Below are positions 26,641 through 35,718 of a stretch of DNA of 64,000 nt, in pieces (positions within the stretch are counted from its first letter, which is position 1; each line of letters opens with the position of its first letter). Source of the stretch: Mycobacterium sp. SM1 (lineage in GTDB: Bacteria > Actinomycetota > Actinomycetes > Mycobacteriales > Mycobacteriaceae); contig NZ_JAFLNH010000001.1 in the NCBI RefSeq assembly GCF_018361265.1, forward strand, positions 1,798,001 to 1,862,000, given 5' to 3'. The position numbers and the translations under genes are program-made. The notes beneath the pieces are model-generated. The model did not search any database, was not told the DNA's origin, and saw only the letters and a list, made by a program, of their open reading frames with translations.

Positions 26641-28179
26641 GTGTCGCGGTTAGCGCGGCCGACGCCGCGCCGTTGCCCGGCGCAGCCGGGCTGATCGCTG
26701 CCTACGACGCGCACGTCGAGGCGGTGTCGCTTTGCGCGAGTGTGCGATTCGCACGGCGTCGCAGTGCGCGCCGCTTCGTGGACCGCTTTTCCGACCTGGC
26801 GGTGTGGATGCGTCGGCCCACTCCTGCCCGGCTGACAGACCTACACCGGTTCAAAGCGTGGTCGTTCGTCTCGTGGTGTTTCATTCAGCGGCACCTGGTC
26901 CCCGACGTGGAGCTACTGCTGGCCAAACCAGCCGGGTGCGGGCTGCCGGTCGAGTGGGCTGCCCACGAGCCCGACAACGTGGCCGCAGTCGCCGAGGCCG
27001 CTGCGGTGCTGGGCTGGAGTGCCAACTGGCAGCGTCAGGTCGGGCTGCTGGCCGCCTCGACGATTTGCCTGCACGTGGGAAAACCCGTGCGGCGGTTGAC
27101 CGAGGACGACTTCGCCGGTGTGCTCGGACAATTGGATGCATCGGCCGCGCTGTCTGCCTCGGCGCGCCACCATGCCCGCACCCGGCTGTTCGCCTTGCAG
27201 CAGGCCTGTTATCGGCTCGGCGGCCTGAGCACCCCGCCGCGGCAGAGCCGACCGGTGGCGGTCGGGCCACTCGTGCATGCCTCCGGTGTGCGCCAGCCGC
27301 TGATCCGCACCGAGGTCGTTCGCTATGTGCAGACGATCACCACCACGCTGCGCCCCTACACCGTGGCCGGGCCAACCAAGGCGCTGCGGGTGTTCTTCGA
27401 CTACCTCGCCGAGCACCACCCCGAAGTGACCCGGCTGCAGGAGATCGAACGGACCCGCCATATTGAGCCGTATCTGGCGTGGGCGCGGGCCCGGCCGTGG
27501 CGCGGCAAGAACCGCCAGCGCCGCACCATCGGCGTGGTCGCGTTCCACCAAGACGTGGTCGACCTGCGCTGCTTCTTCGAAGACATCGCCGGCTGGAGCT
27601 GGCCGTCGGCCCCGCCGCGGCGGCTGCTGTTCTACGCCGACATCCCACGCACCCCCGACGCGCTGCCCCGAGCCCTGACCCCAGACGTCGACCGGGCGCT
27701 GACGACGGCCGTCGCCAACCTCGATGACGCACTCGTGCGTACCGGCCTGCTGCTGCTACGCGCCACCGGCATGCGCCTCGGCGAACTGCTCGACCTGGAA
27801 CTGGACTGCCTGCTGGACTTCGCCGGGCATGGCACCTGGCTGCGAGTGCCGGTCGGCAAGGGCAACTCCGAACCCATGATGCGCTGGAGCCGGACACCGT
27901 GCAGGTGATCGATGCCTGGATCGCCCAACGGGGCCGCCAGCGTGCGCTGCCTCACCCCCGCGGCGGCCGGCTAACTGAGTTCTTATTCCTCGAACACGGC
28001 CGTCGGCCAACGTCATTCCGGCTGCGCAAGGGCCTGCTCGATGCCGTCGCCGCCGCCGGGCTGCGCGGCCGCGACGGAAAGCGCTGCACGTCACTCCACA
28101 CCAGCTGCGGCACACCTTCGGCACCAGCCTGATCAACGGCGGTATCGAGTTACCCGCGCTGATGGCGCTCATGGGCCAT
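26634..28179 (+). pseudogene. Tyrosine recombinase, TnpB-like, 5' part (element 1; frameshifted and interrupted)
   Basis: Start MVSVAVSAAD overlapping tnpA. The long N-terminal region and first catalytic motif (TGMRLGELLDLELD) are in frame. A one-base loss near 27880 stops the frame at 27908; the sequence continues in another frame (VQVIDAWIAQRG) and shifts again near 28078 before TPHQLRHTFGTSLINGG. At 28179 (...LMALMGH) it is interrupted by element 2. The remaining C-terminus resumes at 31158. Confidence 0.82.
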
Positions 28180-28209
28180 TATGCGGGTGATCTTGTCAAG
28201 TGGGTGCGG

Positions 28210-30036
28210 TCAGGAGGCGGCATCGTCGAGGCGGGCGAGCAGTCCGTCGAACACTTTCTGGCGGCCGAGTTGTCCTTTCTCGGCGGCGTCGTCGCGTTGT
28301 GCCTGCAGAGTCGGGCGGAATTCGATGGTGGTCTGGAAGAAAGTGCAGGATTCGCAGATGGATTCGAAGTGGCAGTCCAGGCCGACGGGTCGGGCGCAGT
28401 AGCCGTTTCCGAGCATGCGGCGGTGCATCTCGGCACGGAGCTTGCGCATTTCAGCGCCTTCGGCGTCGGCGGGAAGTGCGCGCGGCTGATCGTAGAGGGC
28501 TTCGACTTTTTCACTGACGGAGAAGTATTCGTCGGCGACAGTGCGATCGGCGATTCGGGCGTAAACGAGCGTCATACGCATAGATCGGTGACCCAACAGC
28601 GCGGCCAGCGCTTCCAGGGACATGCCGCGGTTGATCGCCTGGGTCGCCAAGGTATGCCTGAGACGATGCGGCGAAACACGGCCGATGCCAGCCGCTTTCG
28701 CGGCTTCAGCGACTGCCCGATCGACGCGGCCCTCGCCGATGCGTTGGCCGTATTCGATAAACAGGTAGGGGCTGCGCAAGCTGGTGGGTCGGTTGGCGAT
28801 CCAGGCGTCGAGGAGGTCCTTGAGTTGGGGGTGCAAGGGGATGTAGCGGTCGGTGCGCAGTTTCCCCAGCGGCACGTGCAACCAGTATGCCGCCCCGATC
28901 TGCACCACGGAATCAACTGTGAGATCGAGGAATTCGCCCTTGCGCAGCCCGGTGCGGGCCAGAAACTCCACACACAGTCGAACGAACGGATCATCAGCGG
29001 TGCGCGCGGCCTGCAGCAGCTTGGTGAACGCGGCGTCGTCGAGGAAGCGGGGCAGCGGGTCGTCGCGCAGCGGCAGGTCGCCGGTGAACATGAGCACGCG
29101 GGCGGGAATGTCGTCGCCGCACCATTCGGTGAGCCGGTCGAAGCAGGTGCGCAGGGTACCGAGGTGTTCGGCGAGACTGATCTTGGACAACCGCCCACCG
29201 CGGGCCGAGGGCCGGGTGCTCAGGTGCAGCTTGTAGGCCTCGATGTGTGTCCGACGCAGGTCGGCGACGCAGACCACCTCGGGGGCGTTCGCGGCCAGCC
29301 AACCGGCGAACTCCCGCAGCACGCCTTCGACGCGCACCATCGTCGACGCCCGCAGCGACAGCCGTGTCTGGGCGATGTAACCGGTCAGGGTGGCCGCCAG
29401 CCGCGGCGGGACCGCCGCCCACTGGGCGGCCCGTTCAGCCGAGCGGTTTGGGCTGGTCTTGCGGGGCGCGGTGTCCAGGACGCCGAGGTGGAACAGGGTG
29501 GTCTGCGCACCGAACAGCGCCGCGCTCAGTGCCTTGGCGCCGTGGCTGCCGGGTCGGTGGCGAGTTATCGCGCTGATCAACGCTTTTCGCTGCGTATCGA
29601 TCACCGGCTGGGTCAGCTTCTCGGGAGTCAGCCCGGCCAGCGCGGCCACCTTGGCCAGGGCGGACCACTGCAGGCGGGTCACGACGGGACCGAACCCGAG
29701 CTCAGTGGAGGTCGCCACGAACCGTTGGTGGAACCTGCGGTGATGGTGAGCGGCGACTTCGCCGAGGTAGGGCCGGCACGCCACGAGATAGTCCGGGCTG
29801 GGCCGCAGCCGTCCCGTCACGATCAGCCAACCGACCACCCGTCGATCCTTCAGCGGCAAAGCGCACTGGGTTGCCAGCGGCAACGCAGACCAGCCCGCCA
29901 CACCCACGCGGGTGAAGAACGTGCGGGCCACCGAGGTCACCGGGTGTCCCGCGAACATCCTGGCCGCAACGAGGTCGGCCCTATACGCCTCGACGAGCTC
30001 CTCGATGTCGGGGCGAGGTGCCGGTGACCGGTTCAT
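28210..30036 (-). CDS. Tyrosine recombinase, TnpB-like (element 2)
   Basis: 608 aa, close in size to Tn554 TnpB (about 630). Catalytic motifs: Arg in ARTGLRKGEFLDL, Lys in LGKLRTDRYIP, HRLRHTLAT, GHRSMRMT and Tyr in LVYARIAD. The C-terminus has a Cys/His cluster (GYCARPVGLDCHFESICESC), a probable zinc site typical of this recombinase group. It starts four bases inside the end of the TnpA-like gene (ATGA, 30033-30036). It likely acts with the smaller recombinase as a pair. Confidence 0.9.
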   Translation of the reverse strand: MNRSPAPRPDIEELVEAYRADLVAARMFAGHPVTSVARTFFTRVGVAGWSALPLATQCALPLKDRRVVGWLIVTGRLRPSPDYLVACRPYLGEVAAHHHRRFHQRFVATSTELGFGPVVTRLQWSALAKVAALAGLTPEKLTQPVIDTQRKALISAITRHRPGSHGAKALSAALFGAQTTLFHLGVLDTAPRKTSPNRSAERAAQWAAVPPRLAATLTGYIAQTRLSLRASTMVRVEGVLREFAGWLAANAPEVVCVADLRRTHIEAYKLHLSTRPSARGGRLSKISLAEHLGTLRTCFDRLTEWCGDDIPARVLMFTGDLPLRDDPLPRFLDDAAFTKLLQAARTADDPFVRLCVEFLARTGLRKGEFLDLTVDSVVQIGAAYWLHVPLGKLRTDRYIPLHPQLKDLLDAWIANRPTSLRSPYLFIEYGQRIGEGRVDRAVAEAAKAAGIGRVSPHRLRHTLATQAINRGMSLEALAALLGHRSMRMTLVYARIADRTVADEYFSVSEKVEALYDQPRALPADAEGAEMRKLRAEMHRRMLGNGYCARPVGLDCHFESICESCTFFQTTIEFRPTLQAQRDDAAEKGQLGRQKVFDGLLARLDDAAS

Positions 30037-31079
30037 TTCTCGGCCGCCTCACCGGACGCGACGACCTGCGCCTCGATCGCCTCGGCGGCCCGCAGGTACT
30101 CCCGTTCCAGCCAGTCGTTGGCCAGATGCAGATAGATGCGGGTCGAGTCGATCGATGCGTGGCCGGCCTGAGCCTGGATCGCCTCCAGCGCCATCCCCGC
30201 CTCCCGCAGCCGGGTGAAACAGGTGTGCCGCAGCTGATGGCACGTCGCCTGGGTCAGCCCGGCGCGACCGCGCGCACCCTCGAGGATCTCGTCCAGACCG
30301 GCAGCCGACAACGGCTCGCCACGCCGGGATCCCTTCAACACCACGAACACTCGATCGGTCGACGTCTGCGGGCGCTCCTGATCCAGATAGTCCCCCAGCG
30401 ATGCGAAGAACCGCGCCGATACCGGCACCATCCGCTGCCGACCGCCCTTGCCTTCGGCCACGAACACCCGCCGCTCGCCGGCGTTGACATCGTCGAGGCG
30501 CAGTCCCAGCACCTCACAGCGTCGCAGACCACCCAGCAGCATCGCCTCGACCATGGCCCGGTCGCGGTGGGTGCGCAGCGCCGCCCGCAACGCGTCGACC
30601 TCGCTTGGCACCAGCACCCGGGGCAGCGTGCGCGGGGTGCGGATCAACGGCACGCCGCCCTTGCCGCGCCGAGCACCGGGGCGACGCGCCGCCAGGCTTG
30701 TCGGGACGGGGTTGCAGGTGACGCCGGTATCACCGCGGGCCGCGAGGTAGGCATACAGGCCACGCACACTGGACAACCGGCGGGCGATCGTGCGCGACGC
30801 CAACCCTGGCTCGCCGTCCTCCAACCGCACCACCTGCTCGCCCAAGCGGGCAGTGCGTTGAGAAGCCAAGAACGCGAAGACATCTGCGGCGTTCACCTGA
30901 GCCGGTTGCTTGGCAACTACACCGAAGAAGATCTTCAAATCCGACGCCACCGCCAGCCATGTGTTGGTCCGGGCTCGCGCCGCAACGAAGGCCAGGTAGT
31001 CATCCAGCAGCGAATGCCCCAGGGTGATCGCGACCAGTTCCGCCCCACGATGGTGACGAACCAAGCACGGCATGAACAC
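30033..31079 (-). CDS. Tyrosine recombinase, TnpA-like (element 2)
   Basis: 348 aa starting at GTG 31079 (or ATG 31073). Complete catalytic set: LLGGLRRCEVLGL (Arg), EGKGGRQRMVPV (Lys), HQLRHTCFT (His-x-x-Arg), GHASIDSTRIY (His and Tyr). It is translationally coupled to the TnpB-like gene. It shares the same domain plan as the outer TnpA-like protein but is clearly a different lineage, so element 2 is not a simple copy of element 1. Confidence 0.9.
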   Translation of the reverse strand: MFMPCLVRHHRGAELVAITLGHSLLDDYLAFVAARARTNTWLAVASDLKIFFGVVAKQPAQVNAADVFAFLASQRTARLGEQVVRLEDGEPGLASRTIARRLSSVRGLYAYLAARGDTGVTCNPVPTSLAARRPGARRGKGGVPLIRTPRTLPRVLVPSEVDALRAALRTHRDRAMVEAMLLGGLRRCEVLGLRLDDVNAGERRVFVAEGKGGRQRMVPVSARFFASLGDYLDQERPQTSTDRVFVVLKGSRRGEPLSAAGLDEILEGARGRAGLTQATCHQLRHTCFTRLREAGMALEAIQAQAGHASIDSTRIYLHLANDWLEREYLRAAEAIEAQVVASGEAAEK

Positions 31080-31157
31080 GACAACCTCCCGCCGCCAGCA
31101 TCCGCGTCAGCCCCGCTGGATCACGGCAGACACGCCGAATATCACCCGTATATCAAA

Positions 31158-31604
31158 CACGTCACCCCGGAGATGACGTTGCGCTACGCCAAGCTCACCA
31201 CCCCGACCATCCGCAGTGCCTACCAGGCGGCGATGGACAAGGTCCGCGCCGGTCAACTGCTGCCACTGACCGCCGTCAACGCCGCACCGCCGGTACCTGA
31301 CAAGGTCGCCTGGCTGCACGCCGAGATGCTCAAAACCCGGCTCGCGCACGGCTTTTGCGCCCGGCCCAAAGCCGCCGGGCCTTGCCCCTACGCCAACATC
31401 TGCGAACAGCGCGACTTCTTTGTCCCCGACCCAGCGGCCACCACGACGATCAGCGCGCAACTCGACGACATCCGCGCCCTGCAAGCCGATGCCCACGCCC
31501 GCGGCTGGGACGACGAGGCCGCCCGGCATCAGCGCGTCGCGGCCAATCTCGATCAACACCTCCAACGACTACGCCGCCATCACTCGACCGATCTGCCTTC
31601 TTGA
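31158..31604 (+). pseudogene. Tyrosine recombinase TnpB-like, 3' part (element 1)
   Basis: Continues the outer tnpB: HVTPEMTLRYAKLTTPTIRS with the active-site region, then HGFCARPKAAGPCPYANICE, the same Cys cluster as in the element-2 protein. It ends with TGA at 31602-31604, just before the right terminal repeat. No start codon of its own is needed to explain it. Confidence 0.82.
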
Positions 31605-31628
31605 CTCCGGCCGCGAGGGCCGGTTAAT

Positions 31629-32498
31629 GCGGATCAGGTGGATGATGCAGGTCTGCACCGTGGCCAGCGGGAATACCGCAGACACGCTGTCGGGCAACCC
31701 TTTTAGCCCATCACAGACCAAAAAGAAGATGTCCTTGACGCCCCTGTTTTTCAGGTCGGTCAGCAGCGCCAGCCAGAACTTGGCTGACTCCCCGTCGCCG
31801 TCGCCGGCCCACATCCCCACGATGTCCTTGTTGCCGTCAAGGTCCACCCCGATCGCGGCGTAGACCGGCCGGTTGCGGACCTGCCCGTCGCGGATCTTGA
31901 CCATGATCGCGTCGATGAACACCGCCGCGTACACCTTCTCCAGCGGCCGAGACCACCACGTGGCCATCTCCTCGATTACCCGGTCGGTGATCCGGCTGAT
32001 GGTGTCCTTAGACACCGACACCCCGTAGACATCGTCAAAGTGGGCTGAAATTTCGCCGGTGGTCAGGCCTTTGGCGTACAGCGACAACACCACCCGATCC
32101 ACATCGGAGACGCGGCGTTGGCGCTTGCCCACGATCACCGGCTCGAAGGTGCCGTTGCGGTCGCGGGGCACCTGGATTTCGACCTGGCCGCACGCATCGG
32201 TGATCACCTTCTTAGCGCGGGTGCCGTTACGCGAGTTGCCACTGCCACGCCCGGCTGCGGCGTGCTTGTCGTAACCGAGGTGCTCGGTCAGCTCCTCGTC
32301 CAGCGCCGCTTCGAGCACCGTCTTGGTCAGCGCTTTGAGCAAACCGTCCGGGCCGGTCAATGCGACCCCCTCAGCGCCTGGCGTACCAGATCGCCCACCA
32401 GCACCCGCTCAGCGGCGGACAGATCACGGGCGGCAACGGCCGTCTCATCCACGTTCTCGCCAGCCGGGGCCGGCGGTTCCTTCACTTGGGTTTCCATG
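31629..32498 (-). pseudogene. IS256-family (mutator) transposase 5' part
   Basis: Begins METQVKEPPAPAGENVDETA at 32498 with an early frameshift in a G-run near 32370. It then gives a long open stretch: SGNSRNGTRAKKVITDACGQ, VYAAVFIDAIMVKIRDGQ (first catalytic Asp region), FLVCDGLKGLPDSVSAVFP (second Asp) and VQTCIIHLIR. It is cut at 31628 next to the Tn554-like right end; the C-terminal third with the catalytic Glu is missing. Confidence 0.85.
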
Positions 32499-32604
32499 CC
32501 CTTAAGTGTCTTCGTCATCACAGTGATTCCTTCTGCCCCACGCCGGGGCGATCAGAACCACTTACACCGAATCAGCGATAGACCTATGTCAGGAGTCCTG
32601 GTGG

Positions 32605-33569
32605 TCAGGGCCTGGATCTGGCGCTGCACGGCGGCGGGTTGATGCTCGCGTAGGTGTCGGCGAGGATCGCCCTGTCTTCATCGAAGACCGCCTGATGGCG
32701 CTCGGCGCGGCGGTGCGCGGTCGTGGCGGTGTCGTATTTTTTTGGACACTTTGGCGCCGTTGCGGACCTTGGAGACGAGTTTTTTGCTGCGGGTAGAAGT
32801 AGTTGGTCAGCAATGACTGCAACGTCCATATCTTGTTGAGCAACAACAGTTCTGCCTTGGTGTCGTAACGATGGTAGCCGACTACGGTGGGCACGACCGC
32901 CCAGTTCTTCTGTTCCCCGTAGCAGCCGTCGTTTTTGTTGCCCGACCGCGAGCAGGTGAAGGTGACCTGGCGCTGCTCACACCACGCCAGCAGGTGGTAA
33001 TTGATGAACTCCGATCCGCAGTCGCTGTCCACATCCAAGATCGGGAAGGGCATGGTCTTGGCGATATCGTCCAGCGCGGCCAGCACCCATTTGCGGGCCT
33101 TGTTGGGCACGCTGCGGTTCTCGGTCCAGCCGGTGGCGATGTCGGTGACGGTCAGCGTGTAGGCGGGCGCACCAGCGGCGTTGCCGCCCTCATGGCCGAC
33201 CAGGTCGATCTCAACGAACCCGGGGCGCCGCGTCGTCCCTATCGGCCTAGGCGCGGTCGGGATCTGGCTTTTGAGCAGCGAGCCGGGTTTGGTGTGGCTG
33301 CGGCCCTTAAGCTCATGCTTCTTGCGCTCGGACGCCAGGCGGCGATCAATGGTGGCCGCCGACATGCCCGCCCGCAGCGCGGCGGTGTCGTCGTCGATGT
33401 CGAGCTCCTCGCAACGACGCAGCCGCTCCACCAGCTCCCCCGGTATCGGCGCCAGCCGCTTGCCGGCGGGCATGCCCAGCACCGCCCAGCAGAACACCAG
33501 CGCCGCAATGACGTTCGGACCATACATGAGACAACGAAGGAAGCTACGCGCCCATTTTGGGTGAGTCAT
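32605..33569 (-). pseudogene. DDE/integrase-core transposase (ISNCY-like), frameshifted
   Basis: An rve-type catalytic core is visible: FVEIDLVGHEGG (first Asp), VDSDCGSEFINYHLLAWCEQ (second Asp) and SLLTNYFYP. The frame breaks near 32780 and the expected ending (KKYDTATTAHRRAERHQ, then ILADTYASINP) continues in another frame to 32605. The N-terminal helix-turn-helix region is short. A degenerate remnant with no sign of activity. Confidence 0.75.
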
Positions 33570-33931
33570 CCCTGAAGGGGTGGGGTTCTGTCAAGTGTGA
33601 TGTGCTGCTGTTTTGCCCGTTTTCGGCGTCTGTGCGGGCAGCGCTGAATAAGGGCCTGCGGTCAAGTCGGAGCGCCCGCCGCGTAGCGAGGACGAACGGT
33701 CTTGACGGCGGCCCGGTTCAGCGCAGAATCGGCCAGAACCCGAAAACGGCATTGCTTATGGTGTTGTGGGTGGGAGCGTCTACAGTGTGATGCGAATAAT
33801 GTTGGGCAGGGCCGGGTTTCCCGGCTGCCGGTCATCCCTTCGCCCGGCGGTTGCGGGCATGGAGCGGTGCGGCGTGCGATATGCGGGGTCAATCAACGCG
33901 ACGGCCACGCCCCGCCTGGGGGAGGCCAGAC
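33570..33931. other. Intergenic stretch between IS remnants
   Basis: No frame here has a credible start, ribosome-binding site or family similarity. It probably contains IS ends and scar sequence. Confidence 0.5.
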
Positions 33932-34988
33932 TCATCGGCGACCACGCGCATGCCGCGTCCGGAGAACTGACGCTGCGTCTTTGGCGAGCGCACGGATATG
34001 TCGGTCGCGTAGGCCGTAGTAGACGAGGGTGAGCAGCTTGCGGGCCGCGGCGATCTTCGCGATGTCCTTTCCACGTCGTGCCGCGATCCTGTCTTGATCG
34101 GCGGTGATCTTTGCTGTTGTTTTGCGTTGGATCGCCTCGACGGTCGCCCAGCGCACCAGCTTGGATCCCTGTTTGGTGATGTGTCCGCGGCGTACCACGG
34201 TGTCGGACTCGTAGTGCCGTGGTGTTAGCCCGGCCCAGCAACACAGTCGCCCCGGATCGGCGCATCGGTGCACGTCGCCGATCTCGGCCACAAAGATGGC
34301 CGCAAGGGTCGGCCCGACACCGGGCAGTGCTTGGATCCCCGGTAGCCCTCGTGGTCGCGCAACCGCGCGCCGATTTGGGTGGCCAGCGCTGTCTCCTCTG
34401 CGTCGAGAATGTCGATCAGGTGCAGCAGCGAGGACACCCGCTGGGCGTATACACCGGACAATGGTGTTCGTTCGAGGCGCCTTCGGGCATCCACGCCGAA
34501 CAGGTCCGTGGCAACGATCAGCACCCCGGCCTTGGCGAGGACGCGTGGACCTGGGCCTTAAGGCCTGAGCGCAGCGCCACCAGCTTGGCGCGGTAGCGGA
34601 CCAGCTCACGCAACTCCCGCGTCGCCGGCGGCGCGATCCAAGCCCCCGGCAACCGGTTCATCCGCAGCAGATCCGCCAGACCACCGGCGTCGCGCACGTC
34701 GTTCTTCACTCGCCGGTAGCGGAACCCTTTGACACCCAATGGATGCGCCAAATGCACACTAACGCCTCTCGCCTGCAGGGCGTCCACTGTCCAATACCAG
34801 CCGTAGGTGGCTTCCAGCACCACCTCCAGGTTCGATCCGGCCCGCTCGAGCTCTAACCCCAACGCCACCGGATCGTTGACGATCGCCACCGCCGACAGCT
34901 GCTCACCGATCTCGGTTCGGCGGACGATCACCGACCGTTGGCGATGAAGGTCAATCCCGACGAACTGTTTTCCGTCATACTCGCTCAT
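33932..34988 (-). pseudogene. IS110-family transposase with two frameshifts
   Basis: N-terminal DEDD domain in frame from 34988: MSEYDGKQFVGIDLHRQRSV (first Asp), LEATYGWYWTVDAL (Glu), KNDVRDAGGLADLL (DxxD). It then shifts near 34550 to the linker (LFGVDARRRLERTPLSGVYA) and again near 34340 to the transposase_20 domain (LPGVGPTLAAIFVAEIGDVH, AGLTPRHYESDTVVRRGHIT). All parts are present in order, so only about two indels inactivate it. Confidence 0.88.
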
Positions 34989-35165
34989 AAGGGGCCTCCC
35001 TGTCGTAATCGATGTGAACACCCCCAGCATCCGTCGGGAACGTCATGAGGGCGGAGGCCCCGCCCCTTCATCGCATCAACGCGGAAGGTGTCGCCGGCTG
35101 GGATGACGTCTTAAAATAATAGACGGACTCGTAATCGGTGTGTTTGGGCGTTTGCGATGCGGCCA

Positions 35166-35672
35166 TCACCTCAACTGATCTGGCGGTATCGGCTCGGGTA
35201 CAGAGTTTTCTTTTGTGGTCATGTCGCGGCACTCCCCGTAGATTGTGATGGTTCCGCCGAAGTTTTGGATCGGGGAGTAAGGGTCGAAAATCGCGGTGAC
35301 GCCTTGCTTGCTCACATTCGGGGAATGACTGTGGAAATCGCCCCCGCCGCTCCAGCCGTGTTGCTTGAGTACGGCCAACATGCGCTGGACCTCGGCCTCC
35401 GACTCATCAAGCGTTGGTGCATGTTGGTAACCGAACCCTGCCACGCCGCGAAACGGCGCAACCGCCTGGTCGTTGCAGGACTCGCGGCTGAAGTTTACAG
35501 ACACATCTTTGAGGCCCAGAAGTTGGATAATTTCTCGGGCGGCATCTATGACTTGGGCCTTCGATTGCTCTGGGGTCATCGGGTGAACCACTCCTTCGCT
35601 CAAATTTTTTGCTGTGGTACAGGATTGGACCGAGATGCTGAGCAGCGCCGCTACGGCACACCCGGAAACCAC
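35166..35672 (-). CDS. Small lipoprotein, LppJ-like (cassette B1)
   Basis: 168 aa from GTG 35672. The N-terminus AVAALLSISVQSC gives a lipobox-like ending with Cys18; the hydrophobic run is short and lacks a basic start, so the true start may be further upstream at a non-canonical codon. The mature part has the pattern VSVNFSRESCNDQ, QHGWSGGGDF and TIYGECRDM, shared with the lipoprotein at 40711-41295 (FDWESCNDQ, HGWSEGPPP, ISGECRNM). The two cysteines could form a disulfide. It lies 47 bases after the hydrolase gene. Confidence 0.75.
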   Translation of the reverse strand: MVSGCAVAALLSISVQSCTTAKNLSEGVVHPMTPEQSKAQVIDAAREIIQLLGLKDVSVNFSRESCNDQAVAPFRGVAGFGYQHAPTLDESEAEVQRMLAVLKQHGWSGGGDFHSHSPNVSKQGVTAIFDPYSPIQNFGGTITIYGECRDMTTKENSVPEPIPPDQLR

Positions 35673-35718
35673 GCCACGGGTGGTTGCATTGATCCGCTGA
35701 AGGGCTTGCGAGGACTTG

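Larger units (their letters stand above)
28180..31157. mobile_element. Tn554-like element 2, inserted into tnpB of element 1
   Basis: The reading frame of the outer tnpB breaks exactly after LMGH at 28177-28179 and resumes with H-VTPEMTLRYA at 31158. The inserted 2978 bp carry imperfect terminal repeats: ATGCGGGTGAT at 28181-28191 and ATCACCCGTAT at 31141-31151. Two recombinase genes run on the minus strand. Both are intact, so this is the younger, potentially active element. Confidence 0.78.
25469..31627. mobile_element. Tn554-like element 1 (two tyrosine recombinases), interrupted by element 2
   Basis: Bounded by a perfect 14-bp inverted repeat: TTAACCGGCCCTCG at 25469-25482 and CGAGGGCCGGTTAA at 31614-31627. 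Between them are a TnpA-like recombinase (25576-26640) and a larger TnpB-like recombinase (26634-31604, split). The TnpA/TnpB layout, sizes (about 355 and 600+ aa) and overlap match Tn554-family transposons. A second element of the same type (28180-31157) sits inside its tnpB. The flanks are different IS256 remnants, so rearrangement followed insertion. Confidence 0.75.

Noticed and set aside
28162..30027. 621-aa plus-strand ORF
   Set aside because: Shadow of the minus-strand recombinase at 28210-30036, which has all catalytic motifs; the plus-strand translation has no recognisable pattern.
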